Below, piece after piece: positions 59,653 to 64,000 of a stretch of DNA of 64,000 nt. A program made the translations under genes and the position numbers. Numbering within the stretch: position 1 is the stretch's first letter; every line of letters begins with the position of its first letter. The stretch is taken from NCBI GenBank assembly GCA_040385825.1, contig JAZKGQ010000009.1, forward strand, positions 263,257 to 327,256. Reading direction: 5' to 3'. The stretch comes from JANNNF01 sp040385825 (lineage in GTDB: Bacteria > Pseudomonadota > Alphaproteobacteria > Rhodobacterales > Rhodobacteraceae). Below the pieces are notes generated by a model. That model saw only the letters and a list, made by a program, of their open reading frames with translations, did no database searches and was not told the origin of the DNA.

Positions 59653-61956
59653 ATGGCAACCGAAGATGACACCCCCAAGATCGAGCCTATCCTGACCGCC
59701 GAGCCATTGAGCCGGGCGATTGGTGAACGCTATCTGACCTATGCCTTGTCCACCATCATGCACCGGGCCTTGCCCGACGCGCGCGATGGGTTGAAGCCTG
59801 TGCATCGGCGGATTCTGTTTGCGATGCGCGAACTGCGGCTGACGGCCACCGGGGGATTCCGCAAGTCTGCCAAGATTTCGGGCGATGTGATGGGCAACTA
59901 TCACCCGCATGGCGACAGTGCGATTTACGACGCTATGGCGCGTCTGGCGCAGGATTTCAACGTGCGCTACCCGCTGGTTGACGGGCAGGGCAACTTTGGC
60001 AACATCGACGGCGATAATCCGGCGGCCAGCCGCTATACCGAGGCCCGGCTGACGGCGATTGCCGAAACGCTGATGGAAGGTCTGGCCGAAAACGCGGTCG
60101 ATTTCCGGCCCAACTATGATGGCACGCTGGAAGAGCCGGTGGTGATGCCGGCCGCGTTTCCGAACCTGTTGGCCAACGGGTCCAGCGGCATTGCGGTGGG
60201 CATGGCCACCAACATTCCGCCGCACAATCTGGATGAGCTGATCATCGGCTGCCACGCGATGATGCGCGACCCTCAGATTTCGACTGAAGATCTGGTGGCG
60301 CTGATCCCCGGCCCGGATTTTCCCACCGGGGGCACCATTGTCGAACCCCGCGCGAATATTCTGGATGCCTACGCATCGGGTCGCGGTTCTTTCCGGCTGC
60401 GGGCGAAGTGGCATGTCGAGGATCTGGGCCGGGGGACGTGGCAGATCATCGTCACGGAAATTCCCTATCAGGTGCAGAAATCACGGTTGATCGAAAAGCT
60501 GGCCGAACTGATCCAGACCAAGAAAATCCCGCTGCTGGCCGATGTGCGCGACGAATCTGCCGACGATATCCGGCTGGTGCTGGAACCGCGCACGCGGACG
60601 GTGGACCCCGACATGCTGATGGGCACGCTGTTCAAGAACAGCGATCTGGAAACCCGGTTCAGCCTGAACATGAACGTGCTGATCGACGGCCGGGTGCCGC
60701 GGGTGTGCAGCCTGAAGGAAGTGTTGCGCGCGTTTCTGGACCATCGGCGTGAAGTGCTGCGGCGGCGCAGCACGCACCGGGTGGAAAAGATCGACCACCG
60801 TCTGGAGATTCTGGAAGGGTTCATCATCACCTTCCTGAACCTCGACCGGGTGATCGACATTATCCGCTATGATGACGACCCCAAGCGCGCCCTGATGGCC
60901 GAGGATTGGGGCCGCCCGCACAAGCGGGCCATGTCGGAAAAGGACTATGTCCCGCCTGCACCGGGCGAGGGCGAGCTTAGCGAGGTGCAGGCCGAGGCGA
61001 TCCTCAACATGCGGCTGCGGTCCTTGCGGCGGCTGGAGGAGATGGAACTGCTGGCCGAGCGCGATGCGCTGATGCTGGAACGCGCCGGGCTGGCCGACCT
61101 GCTGGAAAGCGACGCCCTGCAATGGAAGCAGATCGGGGTGGAACTGGAGGATATCCGCAAACGCTTTGGCCGCGATACGGTGATCGGCCGCCGCCGCACC
61201 CAGTTTGGCGAGGCGGGCGAAGTGGCCGAAGTGCCCTATGATGCGATGATCGAACGCGAGCCGATCACGGTGATCTGTTCGCGCATGGGCTGGATCCGGG
61301 CGCTGAAAGGCCATGTCGATCTGGCGGCCGAGCAGAAATACAAGGACGGCGACGGGCCGCGCTTTGCCTTCCATGCCGAAACCACCGACCGGATCTTGCT
61401 GATCGCGGCGAATGGGCGGTTCTATACGATCGTGGGGGCCAGCCTGCCCGGCGGGCGCGGCATGGGCGAACCCGTGCGCCTGATGATCGACCTGCCGAAC
61501 GAGGCCGAGATCACTGACCTGATGATCTTCCGCCCCGGCGAGCGGCTGCTGATCGCGTCCAGTGCCGGGGACGGGTTCATCGTGCCCTCGGACGAAGTGC
61601 TGGCCCAGACCCGCGCGGGCAAGGCCGTGCTGACGGTGCGCGACGGGGTGACGACCGCCGTTTGCGTGCGCGTGGCGGGGGATCATGTGGCCGTGGTGGG
61701 GGAAAACCGCAAGATGCTGGTCTTCCCGCTGACCGAGTTGCCGGAAATGGCGCGCGGCAAGGGTGTGCGGCTGCAAAAGTACAAGGATGGCGGATTGTCG
61801 GATGCCGTGACCTTCACGCTGGCGGCAGGCCTTGCGTGGAAAGACCCGGCGGGCCGCACCCGGACGGAAACGGCGCTTGCCGAATGGACCGGGCCGCGCG
61901 CAGGCACCGGCAAGATGGCCCCGCGCGGCTTTCCACGGGACAACCGGTTTACCTGA
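59653..61956 (+). CDS. parC: DNA topoisomerase IV subunit A
   Basis: ParC is the DNA-cutting subunit of topoisomerase IV, which separates daughter chromosomes. ATG 59653 gives 767 residues, the ParC rather than GyrA length. Motifs are ALSTIMHRALPDARDGLKPV near residue 30, GNYHPHGDSAIYDAM, VDGQGNFGNIDGD and the active Tyr in AASRYTEARLT near 120. The C-terminal part has the beta-pinwheel repeats without a clear GyrA box. Earlier in-frame starts lie in the tandem repeat and are rejected. Confidence 0.94.
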   Translation: MATEDDTPKIEPILTAEPLSRAIGERYLTYALSTIMHRALPDARDGLKPVHRRILFAMRELRLTATGGFRKSAKISGDVMGNYHPHGDSAIYDAMARLAQDFNVRYPLVDGQGNFGNIDGDNPAASRYTEARLTAIAETLMEGLAENAVDFRPNYDGTLEEPVVMPAAFPNLLANGSSGIAVGMATNIPPHNLDELIIGCHAMMRDPQISTEDLVALIPGPDFPTGGTIVEPRANILDAYASGRGSFRLRAKWHVEDLGRGTWQIIVTEIPYQVQKSRLIEKLAELIQTKKIPLLADVRDESADDIRLVLEPRTRTVDPDMLMGTLFKNSDLETRFSLNMNVLIDGRVPRVCSLKEVLRAFLDHRREVLRRRSTHRVEKIDHRLEILEGFIITFLNLDRVIDIIRYDDDPKRALMAEDWGRPHKRAMSEKDYVPPAPGEGELSEVQAEAILNMRLRSLRRLEEMELLAERDALMLERAGLADLLESDALQWKQIGVELEDIRKRFGRDTVIGRRRTQFGEAGEVAEVPYDAMIEREPITVICSRMGWIRALKGHVDLAAEQKYKDGDGPRFAFHAETTDRILLIAANGRFYTIVGASLPGGRGMGEPVRLMIDLPNEAEITDLMIFRPGERLLIASSAGDGFIVPSDEVLAQTRAGKAVLTVRDGVTTAVCVRVAGDHVAVVGENRKMLVFPLTELPEMARGKGVRLQKYKDGGLSDAVTFTLAAGLAWKDPAGRTRTETALAEWTGPRAGTGKMAPRGFPRDNRFT

Positions 61957-62054
61957 AGCGCTTTGTGGCCTGTGGCCGGGGCCGCGGTTGCGCAACGGGG
62001 CCCAAGCGGCTATCCCTGCACCTGCTGCTGCTGCCAACCTTGAGGATTGCCTTG

Positions 62055-62774
62055 ATGCTGTTTCGTTCTGCCGCGGCGTTTGCCGCTTGCCTGACCTTGC
62101 TTGTTGCCTGTGGGACGAATGATCTGGCCGAACCGCCGGTTGCCCTGGGCGACTTTGCCCTTGGGCTGAACATCGTGGTGGCCGACAATGTGCAGAAGGT
62201 GCCGATTTCCCGCAATGCCACCCCAGACGAATGGGAAGCTGCGGTCAAGAAGGCGGTGGCTGACCGCTTTGGCCGCTATCAGGGCACCAGACTGTACAAC
62301 ATCGGCATCTCGGTCGACGGCTATGCACTGGCCCCGCCCGGCATTCCGGTGGTCGCGGCGCCAAAATCCATTCTGGTGGTGACGGCAAACATCTGGGACG
62401 ACGCGGCGGGCAAGAAGCTGAACCCCGAAGGCAAGCAGTTGACGGTGTTTGAAAGCCTGTCGGGCGATACGGTCATCGGCAGCGGCCTGACGCGCACCAA
62501 GGCCCAGCAGATGGAAGCGCTGTCCTATAACGCCGTCAAATCGGTGGAACGCTGGCTCTTGGAAAACCCCGAGTGGTTTGGTCTGCCGCCGAACATCAAG
62601 GTGCCCGCCACCGCCGTACCCACGGTGGTTTCGCCAAAAGCGCCCGTTGCCGCAACGGTCCCGCTGTCGGCGACGGCGTCGGCTCCATTGTCGGCGACGG
62701 TGCCAGTTGCCCCAGGGACGGTGCCAGCCGCCCCGGCCCCGGTGGTGACGACAACCCCGCTGCCCGCGAACTGA
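62055..62774 (+). CDS. Uncharacterised lipoprotein with Pro/Ala/Val-rich tail
   Basis: The 239-residue protein has a lipoprotein signal: MLFRSAAAFAACLTLLVACG with lipid-modified Cys19. The middle part includes VADNVQKVPISRNATPDEWEAAV and EGKQLTVFESLSGDT. The tail from about 185 is a low-complexity stretch rich in Ala, Pro, Val and Thr. GAGGA precedes the ATG. It lies between parC and tuf. I do not recognise a family with certainty. Confidence 0.7.
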   Translation: MLFRSAAAFAACLTLLVACGTNDLAEPPVALGDFALGLNIVVADNVQKVPISRNATPDEWEAAVKKAVADRFGRYQGTRLYNIGISVDGYALAPPGIPVVAAPKSILVVTANIWDDAAGKKLNPEGKQLTVFESLSGDTVIGSGLTRTKAQQMEALSYNAVKSVERWLLENPEWFGLPPNIKVPATAVPTVVSPKAPVAATVPLSATASAPLSATVPVAPGTVPAAPAPVVTTTPLPAN

Positions 62775-62798
62775 TACCGCCAAGGGGCGTGCAGCCCT

Positions 62799-62827
62799 TG
62801 ATTTCCGCCGTCCCAAAGGTTAGATGC
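62799..62827 (+). promoter_or_regulatory. Possible tuf promoter
   Basis: TTGATT (62799-62804), 17 bases, then TAGATG (62822-62827), about 55 bases before the tuf ATG. I found no tRNA gene in this gap. Confidence 0.4.
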
Positions 62828-62882
62828 CCGCCCGTGTAGCAAGGGGTTGTCACAGGCCCCGCAATTCAAGGGCGCCCCGACC

Positions 62883-64000
<1,118 letters not shown>

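Noticed and set aside
62775..62882. tRNA gene before tuf, as often seen in related genomes
   Set aside because: No cloverleaf or T-loop GTTCRANNC pattern is present.

Overview
The window is a chromosomal segment of a high-GC alphaproteobacterium, almost certainly Rhodobacterales/Rhodobacteraceae (Rhodobacter-like). Supporting signs are the tripled deformylase row before fmt, the rpoZ-rsh-DUF2062-pdxJ-acpS-lepB-rnc-era-recO order, the chvI-chvG-short hprK-rapZ-EIIA-HPr row, a methylsuccinyl-CoA dehydrogenase of the ethylmalonyl-CoA pathway, and translational coupling by ATGA/TGATG overlaps throughout. No rRNA, tRNA, prophage or insertion sequence was recognised.

Positions 1-15231 hold a type I-C CRISPR-Cas locus: cas3 (cut by the window edge), cas5c, cas8c, cas7, cas4, cas1 and cas2 on the plus strand, an AT-rich leader, and an array counted by hand at 125 repeats and 124 spacers (6972-15231). 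Nine spacer pairs are identical or nearly so and a tenth pair overlaps with an offset, which points to repeated sampling of the same or related invaders. The last repeat is decayed, so the leader end is at cas2. The SRP RNA gene lies on the minus strand just beyond the array.

Positions 15.6-33.3 kb hold housekeeping and accessory genes: an M24-fold protein with a poor metal site, smc with a coupled small gene, a cobalamin segment (cobC, cobD, MOSC-like), a PatB/MalY aminotransferase, def-def-def-like-fmt, small membrane proteins, rnhA, ispH, a NYN protein and folK. The third deformylase has lost its metal-binding Cys and catalytic Glu.

Positions 33.4-43.4 kb hold rpoZ, the (p)ppGpp enzyme rsh, pdxJ, acpS, lepB, rnc, era, recO and an MFS transporter. 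Positions 43.5-53.3 kb hold carbon metabolism and its control: mcd, a TauE/SafE permease, and pckA divergent from the ChvI-ChvG two-component system. ChvG is followed by a regulatory PTS branch (HprK, RapZ, EIIA, HPr) and an acyltransferase. Positions 53.4-64 kb hold hbd, etfAB, a PduO adenosyltransferase, a HIG1 protein, an SDR, an SH3b protein, parC, a lipoprotein and a truncated tuf.

Dispersed palindromes recur at gene ends. In three unrelated genes the TAG stop is built into the same GGATGGGC/GCCCATCC element. No clearly new multi-gene system is evident; the most unusual items are the spacer re-acquisition pattern, the inactive-looking third deformylase and the stop-embedded palindrome family.
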